A stretch of 64,000 bases of DNA, taken from positions 744,001 to 808,000 of the forward strand of contig JALIRH010000019.1 in assembly GCA_023055505.1 (NCBI GenBank). The letters are read 5' to 3'. Positions 50,981-61,872 of this stretch are shown in pieces (position 1 is the stretch's first letter; each line of letters starts with the position of its first letter). The position numbers and the translations under genes are program-made. The DNA comes from Callipepla californica brunnescens. Lineage: Eukaryota; Chordata; Aves; Galliformes; Odontophoridae. The notes beneath the pieces are model-generated. The model searched no databases. It was not told the DNA's origin and was given only the letters and a program-made list of their open reading frames with translations.

Positions 50981-52332
50981 CTGCAAAAGTCCAAACAAAG
51001 GAGTCATTGATACACGCTTATATGCCTGGAGTAAGAAAAAGGCTTGCTTAAGTCATTTTCCATCTATTGCCCAAATATTAGCCTTTATGAGACATGGAAG
51101 TTTAAGGCAAAATGCAATTTAAGCTGCTGATGTCTTTGCAGAAAAGCAACAATTTTCCAGAGTTCCTCCAGGGCAGTGACAGGTTTTTTAGCACAGCCAA
51201 TGCCTTTTTGCAGCGCCTATTCTTTTGTCTGCCAATGAGTCATTGTGCATAAAGCCAAAAGCAAGAAGAGAGAACCAGCTGGGCCAGGACCAGGAGACAC
51301 ATGCTCATCATTATTTCCCCAAGCTTTCCCCCCAACCAGTCACTGCCCGCCGCTGCTTTAAAGGTACATTACATTTCTGCAGCACAAAACATTCTTAAGC
51401 ATTCAAAAAAAATACCAAAGCGCTACCAAGAAAAGCAACGTTTCAGTTCCAATTCCTTACTTAATAGAAGCAATGCGAGCTGCACAAGTTCAAGAGCAAA
51501 AGCCAGATCTTATCCACTTGCTTTAAATCCATCTAATGCTGCCTAGGCACATTACTGAAAAAACGGAAGGCAATTTTAAAAGATATGCTGTATTCGGTCT
51601 CCCCTCATCTACCTGAGGATTCCTACATAGGAAGAAAAAGCAAATCCTGGGTTTGATTTTTCAGGTCCTGGTGAAATGCCGCTGTTTCAAAAAGGGGGAG
51701 GAAAAAAAAAAAAAAAGCTCAACAAAAGGAAAAAATGGCGTGCTACCAATTTAATCTATCACTTCATGGTTCGGGTCCCGCAGAGCCTCGGAGCGGCAGC
51801 AGCTGACCTGCCCTGGAAGGCCACGGCAAGGTGCAGGGTAGGGAAAATGATGTAAAATCTCTTGGGAATATCCAAATGTTGGGCAGCGTGTGCTGCTAGC
51901 AGGGAGCAGCAGGGCTTGTGCAAAGGGAGGGTTGATGGCAACACGCTTGAAAGGCACGAGATGATGACGTGACGCCAAGCAAGAATTTTAAGCTGATTGC
52001 TGCTGCCTATTCATGTGAAAAATAAAGAGGTTTTTTTTTTTTTTTTTTTGCAGACACCGAACTCAAAACCCTAAAAGGGGACAGGGGTGGGGGCGAGGGG
52101 TAGCTGAAAGGGAACGGAGGGGAGAGGAAATCACTGTTTCTGAAAATGGATTTCAAGCTGGATTCTCAGCATCACATTCTATTATTTCTGACAGCGACAC
52201 AGCAAGCCATGCAGTCAGAATGGTCAGAACCATTATTTATCCCAACCTCATTTAATAATCATCCAGCAGCGAATAGATTAGAGCAGAGAGTTTGGAAACA
52301 GGGATTGGCAGCATGAAAAGAATAGGAAATAC
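50981..52332 (-). other. SORBS1: SORBS1 intron w6-w7
   Basis: This 1.35-kb intron holds a T19 tract at 52031-52049 and a somewhat GC-richer patch around 51770-51930. No exon was assigned. Confidence 0.8.
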
Positions 52333-52434
52333 CTTCTGTGGCTTTTTATGTGGCGCTTTATAAAGCTTCTCCATTTTTTCTAAATCTGCCTCTAACTCAG
52401 TCTGGTAGAGGTAGAGGTCTTTTTCTAGATCAGT
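52333..52434 (-). CDS. SORBS1: SORBS1 w6 (end of SoHo region, YQTELEADLEKME)
   Basis: This exon encodes TDLEKDLYLYQTELEADLEK, then MEKLYKAPHKKPQK. The Glu/Lys-rich stretch is probably helical and is shared by SORBS1 and SORBS2. The acceptor is TTTAACCAG|ACTG and the donor CAGAAG|GTATTT. It is 34 codons, phase 0 to phase 0. Confidence 0.96.
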
Positions 52435-52992
52435 CTGGTTAAAAAGGGAGAAGAAGAATGGGAAAATAACGCTTAGGGTTAGGGGAAACCAAAGGAATGT
52501 TAATTCTGAAAAATAAATAAGCGAGCCTTTTTAATTGAAAAAGTCAAAGATGGTACGGACAATACACAGAAATTCACTAGTAATTAATCGCGTTTTAATC
52601 GTTACAGAGGAAATTGATTTAGGCATTTAACATTCAAAATTAAAAGACACGTAGGCCTTCTAGAATCTAATTCTACAAACCATAAAGTTATAAAACCCAC
52701 CTGTAAAAAAAAAAAAAGATACTGTAATAATATGCAATAGGCTGTTAGTATAATTATCATTGCAAGTCAAGATAGCGAAACCACCACTCTAAACTACTGC
52801 TGATTATGACTTAAGAATTGTTTATTAAATCAAATTACTAGCTACTTGTTAGGCAAATGAGCTCAAGCCCATTTAAAAAATTAAACCACTCACAGGCACA
52901 CAAAACCCAAGCAACATTACAAAAAAAAAATCCACATACACACACACATACACAGTAGATGCTGAAGTACAACGTACGTGAGACACGATTAC
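52435..52992 (-). other. SORBS1: SORBS1 intron w5-w6
   Basis: This 558-nt intron contains A-tracts and the CA repeat at 52933-52954, close to the donor of w5. Confidence 0.85.
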
Positions 52993-53058
52993 CTTTCTAT
53001 CCTCTCTAGTAAGGATAGAGCAATCTCCAGGAGTATAATCCCAAATCTTTTTTGGAGG
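52993..53058 (-). CDS. SORBS1: SORBS1 w5 (SoHo region, KKIWDYTPGDCSIL)
   Basis: This 66-nt exon encodes PPKKIWDYTPGDCSILTRED and then RK, a signature of the sorbin-homology region that binds flotillin. The acceptor is CCATCAG|CCTCC and the donor AGAAAG|GTAATC. It is 22 codons, phase 0 to phase 0. A UG-type repeat starts about 38 bases past the donor in the transcript. Confidence 0.97.
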
Positions 53059-53689
53059 CTGATGGAAAGCAGAGGAAGGAAATGAGGAAATGAAGATAAG
53101 GAAGACATCACAGAGAATATGGAAACTGGATTAGAACAGAGGGGGAAATACAATAGGGGATTTGCATCAACACTGAAGAGAAATTAAAAACGAACAACAA
53201 AACAGAGAAAGAGAGATAGAAAGAGGGATAAATCCGCTCTAGTGCAAACATCAAGAGACTATGGGAGGCAAAAGGGAGTGTACATGCAGCCTGGGAGGGG
53301 CAGTTTTCAGTAGTATTTGGGGACAGCTTTATTACTGCAAGGTGCTCTAAGGGATTTAGGGCTCTCTAGGAGGAGCCCGCAGCAGTGGTTAAAGCATTCT
53401 TAATACACGCACAAAAAATAAAAAATAAAAAAAATCACAAAACAAAACAGGAAAAAAAAATCACACAGTCATAAAAAGCATTTGTTTTGCTCATTCTTCT
53501 TTTCAAAAGGAAAGGGTAAAACAGGGGCCATTGGTAAAGAAAAGGGAGATATCTTCCCCACCCCCAACCAGACTCTGAATACATACCATGTGAACAAATG
53601 GCTGAATTTCCAGTGTTGGCATTGTGGGGCAATGAGAATGCAGAGTTGTTATTTGCTATTATTCTGTTCTGGGGGGGTTGGTTTTGGTA

Positions 53690-53693
<4 letters not shown>

Positions 53694-53726
<33 letters not shown>
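53694..53726. repeat. T33 homopolymer
   Basis: An uninterrupted run of 33 T on the plus strand, intronic, A-rich in the SORBS1 transcript. Confidence 0.95.
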
Positions 53727-53727
<1 letters not shown>

Positions 53728-56151
53728 AGTGGAGAGAATGGGGCACAGGGAAGTTTGGGAATGTGTTATTTATAATTTTTCCTACGAGTAAAGGCTATTT
53801 AAAAACACAATTTTTCCTGATTTATGGACATGTAAATATCAGGGAGGATTATTCAAAGGGAAATACCCTTGTCCTACCCAAATAATTCTATGCCAGTGTC
53901 CTTCTCTCACCAGCCATGAGACTCACTGACATGCTCAAACACTTTGTTCTCTCTTTGTGAAATCAAAATCTGCTTGCAAACAAAGCCTAGCATCATCCTA
54001 GGATCTGTACTGACTGACAGAAATATATTATCAAATATCTCTGATAGGAAATCTCCCAGTGCCAGTCAATTGAAAGCATGATTGAGCTACAACATTTGGA
54101 TCTTGGTCCAAATTACAACAAATTTCCAGACAGCCTGGGTCTGCAGTTTGAATCAGACTCACTTCTAAACTCGGGCTGCTGCTGTAGAGGTTGAGATCAG
54201 TAGTCAACAGACAAAATGGTGCTGCAAAGATTTAGGTTTGAGATGGGGAGGGAGGAAGTGCAGGGAAGGAGTAAGACAGGACATGCATGCGTCCTTTTCC
54301 CAGTTCATAGCAAAGAGCAGTCTTGAGGGCTGGGAGAAGTGTCCACATTTGTGGCCCCACAATTCCAACAGAAGACAATGAAGCTCTAGATTGACTGGCC
54401 ATCAGATATGGAGTGAGGGGGGGGGGGGGTACCACGGAGCGTGAGGTCAGAGGTTGGGAAGAAAGAAGGAAGGAGCATGTGGGAACTCAGTCTTGGCAAC
54501 ACTCTGGAAAAGCATCCATGCTGCACAGAGCAAACTTCCTGGGTGCTCTGCAGGCACACATCTGCATATCTGCCTAGAAAGGTATCTGGGATGTTTGATC
54601 AGCACAGCAACATTCCAGATGCCCCTTGGAAGTGCATGGGCTTTCCTCAATGTAAACCCCTATCCTGGTCATTCTGGTTTGTTTGGAGAGCAACACCACA
54701 GCCTCACAAGAATCCTATGTTTCCTTCTACTAAGGGTGTTAAAAACAGGGGAAAATATGCTTCTACAAATATACATTATCTGCAGCACTAGGCAGGGGAA
54801 GCTTGACAAAACTAAATGGGGCTTAGCCACCAGCTGGTCACAGAAGTCTAGTTCTGTTGTGACTATAGCAAGCAATGGTATATGAAGACTTCTATTTATC
54901 TGCAGTCGCTAATGAGAGCTCTAATAAGAGCTTTGTTGAATTTGTCTGGTTCAAGAGCAGCTATCAGTAAAAGTCTGAGATAGCATCCTCAATTAAAATG
55001 CCCAACATAAAGCTAAAGCACTATATACATAGCATCACACTCATTGGCTGGTATAGTTTTTCAGGGAGCACGCTTATATTGCTTTGGAGACAGAGGAAGT
55101 TGATGTGTGAGGTCATTTAAAGACAAGCTATAGGAAAGGAGGCCTTAACAGCAGTGCCCCAACCAAGGCAGGGAACCTGTCACCAGAACAGTTGCTCTGT
55201 GGAACAAGAGGTGGGCTGCTGGTATAGACTGAGATGCCCTCTTCTAATGTATGGTCAAGGCTGCATGACTCACAGCATGAACACTCGCTTCCAGGAACAG
55301 ATATACTCCCAGTTCTAGAAAGATCTAAGGGTGCAAGTGTTCTCCTTTCTCTGACATGTGTTGCACTAATTTATGCAAAGTGGAAGGAACCCAATCCCAG
55401 TAATGACAAGCCTTCATCCCCTGCAGAAGCCCATGAATATTAATTCACCTGACATCAACTGTCTAAATATTAGAGGAGAGTTATCTCAAACACTTTTGAG
55501 GCTCTTTCTGTAGCATACGATAGAAGGCTCCCTATTACAAAACACAGGTGCCTATGATGGAATGGACAGCACAGCCACTGACCATGCCTGTTTTCAGCAG
55601 AAATAATACTATTTCTATTAGGCAATCAGAATAGGCACCCACCCAAATTCAGGCAGCTACAATCTGCAGAGGAATTTTGTCACATTCATGAGAACTAAGA
55701 GCAAAGCTTAGGTTTAAAGAAAACCTGCCCTCTGGTGTCCATGTGCAATAGCCTTTGAAGCCAGTGCTGAACTATAAAACGTATTTGTTTTATTACACAT
55801 GGATGGAAATTTCAGCAGTGCTCAAAAGTGCTGTGTGTGGGCATTTGTCAATTGACCTCAAAGAAAAAGAAGAAATAACCTCTGTACTTGGATAAATGTG
55901 CGAGGCAGATGCTGACTGCTGGTGCAGTAAGAGTCGCTTATTAAACAGTGTTTAATGATGAGGTTCATTGTGTTTAATCAGTGAGAACCAGTTTAATCGG
56001 TGAGAAAATGATACAGAACCATTTATTTTTTTGCCAGCAACCCTGATCACTGGTGTGTTCCTCCATCAAACTGTCCTTTGTCCTATCTAATAATTAAGCT
56101 TTGCTTCATCCTTTTCTAGAGTGAGAGATCAAGGCTTTTTCTTCCTTTCAT

Positions 56152-56177
56152 TCCCCCCCACCCCCCCCCCCCCCCCC
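56152..56177. repeat. Poly-C tract
   Basis: Eight C, one A, then seventeen C on the plus strand (G-rich in SORBS1 RNA, where G-quadruplex folding is conceivable). Confidence 0.95.
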
Positions 56178-56733
56178 GACACATAGTAACACAGCTCCAC
56201 TTGAAAAGGAAGCACTCTGTTCTCAGATTCCTTTGCTTTCAGGGAAAGGCCAGAGCTATTCAACACAGCCTGACGCAGGCTATTTGGGCAACAGGCAGCT
56301 ACATGCATAAGGAAAGGAGAAGGAAACAGGGTCATAATCAGTCGTGGATAGCTGCAAATTACTGATCCACAGCTTGTAAGGCAAGGCAAGGAATAAGTAA
56401 GTGATTTGCCTTGATTTAAAGCTACCTATCAGCTCTTCTAGATCTTTTAATGAAAGAGAGAGAACTGAAAGAGGACTCTCATCAGTGAGAACAAGGCATT
56501 ACTGCTACCATTAAGATTAAAAACGCAGTCTGAACTGTGGTGAGCAAAAAAAAATTGTCTTCTTGGTAAATATGGAAGGTGGGGAGTGTTTGTAAATGGC
56601 CTCAAAATAATCAAAGCAGTCACAAAATGACTGTTTTGTTCCAACATCAGGCTGGTATTATGAAAAGGCAGTTTTAAATGATTAAGGCAGCTGTTCCAGG
56701 TTTAGAGCCTCGCAAAGAAATGTGACAATAATT

Positions 56734-56778
56734 AAAAAAAAAAAAAAAAAAAAGGGAAAGGAAAGGAAAGGAAAAAGA
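56734..56778. repeat. A20 tract plus GGAAA repeat
   Basis: A run of about 20 A is followed by roughly four GGAAA units. In SORBS1 RNA this is a CUUUCC/U20 polypyrimidine tract lying just past the w4 donor. Confidence 0.95.
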
Positions 56779-56820
56779 AGGTAGGTTGATTTTATTGGTC
56801 ACTGCAACTATCAAACTTAC

Positions 56821-56904
56821 CGGTTTCCCAAACTCCAATTCCGAAAAGAATTTATACCAAGGTTCATTCTTTAAATCTATCTCTTCTGGGCTTAAATCCC
56901 GAGT
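56821..56904 (-). CDS. SORBS1: SORBS1 w4 (SoHo core)
   Basis: This 84-nt exon encodes TRDLSPEEIDLKNEPWYKFF, then SELEFGKP, the most conserved part of the SoHo domain. The acceptor is CCTTTAG|ACTCGG and the donor AAACCG|GTAAGT. It is 28 codons, phase 0 to phase 0. A long polypyrimidine run in the transcript lies about 40-85 bases past the donor. Confidence 0.97.
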
Positions 56905-59873
56905 CTAAAGGAATTGGTGACAGGGGAATGGAAGAAAGAGAAGGATAACATTATGCAAAGAATACACAGAAAAGGACTGTTAAAGATGCAGATTTCATGG
57001 GTTCCATACTAAAACGTCGATATTTAGCCTTATAATTTGGAAGTGCTGTAGCATCTCTCGTGAAGGCTATGAACTGCTCTGCAAACATCAGTTAAGCCTA
57101 ATGGCATCACTGTGAGATACATGAATATGAATGAATTGTATTTTACAGATCAGGAGACCCACACAGAAAGAGATTATGCAGCTTGCCCAGAATCACTGTA
57201 GGCTCAATGGAAGAGCTGGGAGTCAGTCAGTCCCCCAGTCCTTCTGTCAGGCATTTCCACCAAGACCAAAGCTGCATGTAATTGGTTGAATCTTTTTAAG
57301 CTGTCATTTGGTTAAAAAAAAAAAAAAGGGACATTCAGTGAAACTTGAATCAAACACAGCATAATACTGCATCTTTAACAGCACATGAATATGTGAGAAA
57401 CCCTGTTCTATGCACCACAAACAGGGTGAAAGGTGGCTTTCTAAAACAAAGTGGACACAAGTCAGAGAGAGCACATTTCTGAAAGATCTCTGAGGGGGTG
57501 GATACAGAGAGACAGTATTACTTGTTTCTTTACAAATAAATGTTAAGAGAATCAGACAAAACTAAAATGAAGGAAAATCAGACAGGACAGAAAACACTAC
57601 AGTTGAAAAGAACATTTCCTTGTGTTCATATGACATGAAGTGTGTCCTGATGCAAACCTTCGTGTGAAGGGGTTACTAAAGAAGGGGCATTTCCCAGCAC
57701 TGCTTGGCACTGCTGGATGTCTCAGACAGCCACAGCCATAAGGCATCACAAAAATAGCTTGGTGGAAAGAGCATAGGACTGATTATGAAAGGGGGGCAAT
57801 GCTTCCATCTAAAAGATAAATAGTTAAGTCATGTCTGATCTCTGACTGCCTGGAGAAAGATTTAGCCATTTCTTCAAGGCAAAATAGAAGCAATGCCTCC
57901 ATTTTTTCCTTTATTGCACTCTAACTCAAGTATTCATCTCGTTATGTAACTGCAGTTTCAGAAGATAATTAAAAACCACTGATGCCAGTGGGAAGTTCTT
58001 TATTGCCCTGCAATGGTCTTGGATTGGGATTCTGATAGCCACAGCTCTGGGTGTGATTACCAGGAAATATTCACAAATCTCCTGCTGCTTCCTCAGAAAG
58101 ATAAAGATAGATCTAGTTACTAAACAGTGACTAGTTACTCTTGTACTTAATGAGACTGATGTAGACTGTGAAGTTACTATTTCAAGATTTTCCTACTTCT
58201 GAGATCTGTGGCTTGAAACTAAAGCTCACAAAATAGCAACAAAAATAACATAGCTATAGCATTCTTCTCACCTTCAGTGAGCTCTGCATAGCTTTCCTCA
58301 ATTGCATTCAATGATGGTCCTGCCCTTGGCTTTTAGATTCTGACTGAACAGCTCTATTAGGTATCTTATGAAGTCTGAACGCATAAACAGTGCAACTGGT
58401 GATGTCAGACCTTTCCTAAGGCTCAAGTACACAGATGATATAAGTCTTTTGCCACAAGGTTTAATCTTGGCTATTTCTCACAAGAGAAAATTGCCACTAA
58501 GGTCATCAGAAATCTTGCTCCATGATGAACTGAAGTAATGGCATTGCCATACCATGCTCAAACCATTCCTCCCTGGGACTTTCTCTATTGGGCTGAGCCA
58601 ACCCTCAGTACAATAAAGAACCACTCATTGCCTAGTAGCCCGAAAGGCTCTAGGTCATGCGCTGATCAGGGGCCACTTTCCTGATGCCAGTGAGGGACAG
58701 GTGTGTAAAGAAGTCTGTTGCAGAATCTTTAAAAATAAATGAGTCTTGATTGCACTTGGAGGGAAAAAAGGAAAATCCACCAAAACACTAAGTAGTAACA
58801 CCAGGGCCCAGATCAGACTTGATTCTTATGTTTCTATTGACTTAAACAGCTGTTCAGCGCTTGTGTTTCAGGATAAAACATATGGTATGCTTTTAGAATC
58901 ATCAATCTACTTACTCTATGTTTGGATCAGTGTCTGAACTGTTAAGGCACAGAGTGCAGTTTACATTTGGAATCTCACGCAATTAGCAATTCCAACCAAA
59001 TCCTTCAAATTAATGCCTATACAGAACAATTACATCTTTACATTCCAAACTGGTTATGCACTAATAACTCCACTCAGTGTCTTCTAGTGCTTTCAGAGTT
59101 GCACTTATAACTCAAAGGACCTTAGGTGGGTGGAGATTTATGCAGGACTGGCTGAGGTTAACACCACCTCTCTACTCTGCTACTTGCAAGGTCTTCTCGT
59201 CCAGATCTGCAGAATGAGATTTTTGTATGTCCCTTAGCTGTCACAACTCATGGCTTACTAATTCAAACTGAAACTGGTAACAGTTCACTTAATATTCCAG
59301 GTCACACACTGGTGTAGCTCGGGAGTCAGCTCACATTCAGTTTTGCCATTCTGCCATGGAAGTGACGTGATACAGCTGAGGAAGTCAAGGGGCTGTGTCC
59401 TAAAGCACCTCAGAAGCATCCACTGAAGCACATTACTGGCACACTAAAAGATACTCAGTGTTTAAAGCTAATGGCATCAAAAGAACACAGAAACTGAACC
59501 AGGCTGCTTTGTTGCATAATACTTTCAACCCTTCTGCTGTGCCCTAGAAAAAGTACAGCTGGCAACACAGCTGCTGCAGAGGTCAGTGTCAAACGCGGAT
59601 TAAAAACTAGGGTTAGTGATCCATACTTAACACAGAAAACAACATATCCAGAAGTAAAGAAGCCTCTCAGTCCCCCTGGATTTCACTTTATGAAGAGAGA
59701 CAATGTTAAGAAGTTATGTGAAACAATTTTCGAAACAAAATATAACAGAATACATCACACAAGCACTGCAACGGAAACACAAGAAATCCTATTGGAATGG
59801 AACTGGACAAGCACTCAGGGAGTATATCACATTCACAGGATCAAGGCACAGTCTAGGAAAAGATAAACATTAC
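56905..59873 (-). other. SORBS1: SORBS1 intron w3-w4
   Basis: This 3.0-kb intron contains a probable MIR-type SINE relic at 57085-57245. Nothing else was recognised. Confidence 0.8.
57085..57245 (+). mobile_element. Probable ancient MIR-type SINE
   Basis: The core reads TTTTACAGATCAGGAGACCC, then an AGAAAGAGATTATGCAGCTTG-like block, GCCCAGAATCACT and GAGCTGGGAGTCAG. This follows the MIR consensus order (TTTTACAGATGAGGAAACTG, then GGTTAAGTAACTTGCCCA, GGTCACACAGC, GAACCCAGG). It is diverged, ends are approximate, and identification is by eye. Confidence 0.6.
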
Positions 59874-59988
59874 CATCTTCTCACTGTTCAGAACGGAGGA
59901 CTTTCCTGGCTGATAGTCATAAATGCTCCTGGGCTCCGCACGGTATTTTCTGGTGTCCACCTTCTTGTCTGGAGGCTCCCAGTCCGTC
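59874..59988 (-). CDS. SORBS1: SORBS1 w3 (start of SoHo region)
   Basis: After completing an Arg codon this exon encodes [20 protein letters not shown], then [18 protein letters not shown]. The [18 protein letters not shown] motif opens the SoHo region in SORBS1 and SORBS2. The acceptor is TTTCCCCAG|GACGG and the donor AAGATG|GTAATG. It is 115 nt and ends in phase 0. Confidence 0.97.
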
Positions 59989-61570
59989 CTGGGGAAAGGA
60001 AAATCAGTTTAACACAAATCACCATGGTTTCCATGGAGGCAAGTACTTCTTTTGATAGGCACCTTCCCCTGCTAATCCTGGTTTAATCAGAGTACTTTTT
60101 TTTCATCCAGGAAAGAAATGCGCTGCAGGAGGAGCAGTTCAGATAGGACTCTTGATTTGTTTTTCTTCAACAGGCAGATTTTGACACAGCTCAGATGCTG
60201 AAACCACTGGAACAGGGTGGGGTGGGTGTCTTCCTCATACTTTCAATGAAATGTCAGACTTTCATGTCTTTCCTGATTGAAAATAGTATAACGATGGACT
60301 GCAAGTTCAGCTTCCAAATACCAACGTGTCTAAACTTTGAGCAAAACTTGGATTAAATCTCTTCTGCTAAGCCTCTTCATTTTGCCATGCCACTGAGCTC
60401 TCACCTAGCAGTCATCATACAGAAGTGCAGCATCTAACTAAAGCCATTGCTGTTCCAGGTTTCCTCCCACTTACCCTATTGATCTGGTTTAGGATAGGAA
60501 CCAGCCACTGAGATACCCTTCTCTCTTCACCGATTTTGGAAGACACAGACAAGTCAGTTCTCTTTTAAAGTAAGGCAAGATGATAATCAAAATGACTGGA
60601 CCATCAACATCGTGCAAACTTCCACAGTGTTAATCATTACTGCTTGGAATTAACTTGATGGCTTAAAATTCCAGCCCCAGAGAAACTTTGCCCTGGTGAA
60701 ACACTGTTCTGTTACTGGATAACAGGAAGCACTACTTATAGTAACTCTTCCAACTTGCAAGAATTTTTACAGACAGCCAGTTTATTATGCCTTCTACTTC
60801 TGTGTAAAGAAGGCGTGTTCTATCAGTTCTACATCCTGAGATGTTTACTGAAATAGCACTCTCAAATCATGGCATGAAACATTTGAGGCATCAAGCAAAA
60901 AACATTAAAAGTATCTGGAATTTAGAGAAGGAAGGATGAGCAATTCAAAAGCTGGGAGAATCCCACAGGACATACAGTATTCATTGTCCATTCAGCTTTC
61001 CTGTCATTTGGTAAACTTTTTATAAGAGTTTTTCAATGCTTGGTACCAAAGTAAAAGATCAGGATAGAAATCATCTTGAAAGCTAACCAGAATCTACTTC
61101 CAATTAAGTTCATATGGGTGAGATGACTTAGAGAAGGGCGGTATAAAAAACTTCTACCAAGTTTCAGCATATATTTACTTCCTGCCCCTCTGCAATTATT
61201 GCTATTCATTTATATTCTGAGGCACCTTTACAGTGTTACGCTAAGCAGAGACCTTCCACTGTGCTTCTGTGGAGGGTGCCCACAGACACAACACCTAGGA
61301 AACACTCCTCACCCCAGCAGGAAACTACCTACATTACAGAGGGTGTGATGCCTGCTCAATAAAAGAAGCAATGGGAGAGTGAAGACCTGTTGCAACGAAG
61401 TAGTTCATCAGCATCCTGAAGAACAGTCAAGAGTTAAAAGTACACCTCCACCTCCCCCAAAAAGTTCAACTACAGTTGTGGACCTAAATCTTCCTCATTT
61501 GTTCTCTTCCTATTCACAGCATTAAGACACTTTTCCAGTATTAATCCAAACATATCTTAGTTCGGGTCAC
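59989..61570 (-). other. SORBS1: SORBS1 intron w2-w3
   Basis: This is a 1.6-kb intron with no recognised repeat or exon. Confidence 0.85.
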
Positions 61571-61700
61571 CTTTCTGGGCTCGATTTCAGTGATGAAGTA
61601 CGGTTCGGCAGGGGCAAAGTGGCAGATCTCTTAAAAATCTTCTCCGAGTCAATATGGTCCATCTCACTCTTGGAGCGAGGAACTGAAGGCTGGCTTCTGG
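61571..61700 (-). CDS. SORBS1: SORBS1 w2 (Ser-rich segment before SoHo)
   Basis: This exon encodes ARSQPSVPRSKSEMDHIDSE, then KIFKRSATLPLPNRTSSLKS and SPE. It matches the SORBS-family segment RSKSE...KRSATLPLP, a basic, Ser-rich region with RSKS and KRSAT sites typical of basophilic kinases. The acceptor is TTCTACAG|CCAG and the donor CAGAAAG|GTGACC. It takes two bases to complete a Thr codon and leaves two. Confidence 0.95.
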
Positions 61701-61824
61701 CTGTAGAATAAATCAAGTACAGGAAATACAGGAATGTTGGTGAACTGGATAGGAGGCCAACAAATGCATCCTTTATATACCCCCTTGTGTTTGAAACATT
61801 ATACACGAAATAGGAATTACTTAC

Positions 61825-61872
61825 TGTCTTCACAATAGGAATAACGAGGAGAGTATGAATCAGAATCTTCAT
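61825..61872 (-). CDS. SORBS1: SORBS1 w1 (small acidic exon, SYSPRYSYCED)
   Basis: This 48-nt exon encodes EDSDSYSPRYSYCED between split codons. SORBS2 has a closely related ESYSPRYSFSEDT segment immediately before its RSKSE motif. The acceptor is GTCTTTCAG|ATGAAG and the donor GAAGACA|GTAAGT. It enters and leaves in phase 1, so it can be skipped in frame. It is the most upstream SORBS1 exon I can support. Confidence 0.88.

Larger units (their letters stand above)
53059..56820 (-). other. SORBS1: SORBS1 intron w4-w5, rich in homopolymers
   Basis: This 3.8-kb intron has T33 at 53694-53726, G13 at 54417-54429, a C8-A-C17 tract at 56152-56177, and A20 followed by GGAAA units at 56734-56778. I found no exon. 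Confidence 0.8.

Noticed and set aside
51751..51978. GC-richer patch as an alternative SORBS1 promoter or first exon
   Set aside because: Few CpGs, no donor in a usable frame and no recognisable N-terminal peptide.
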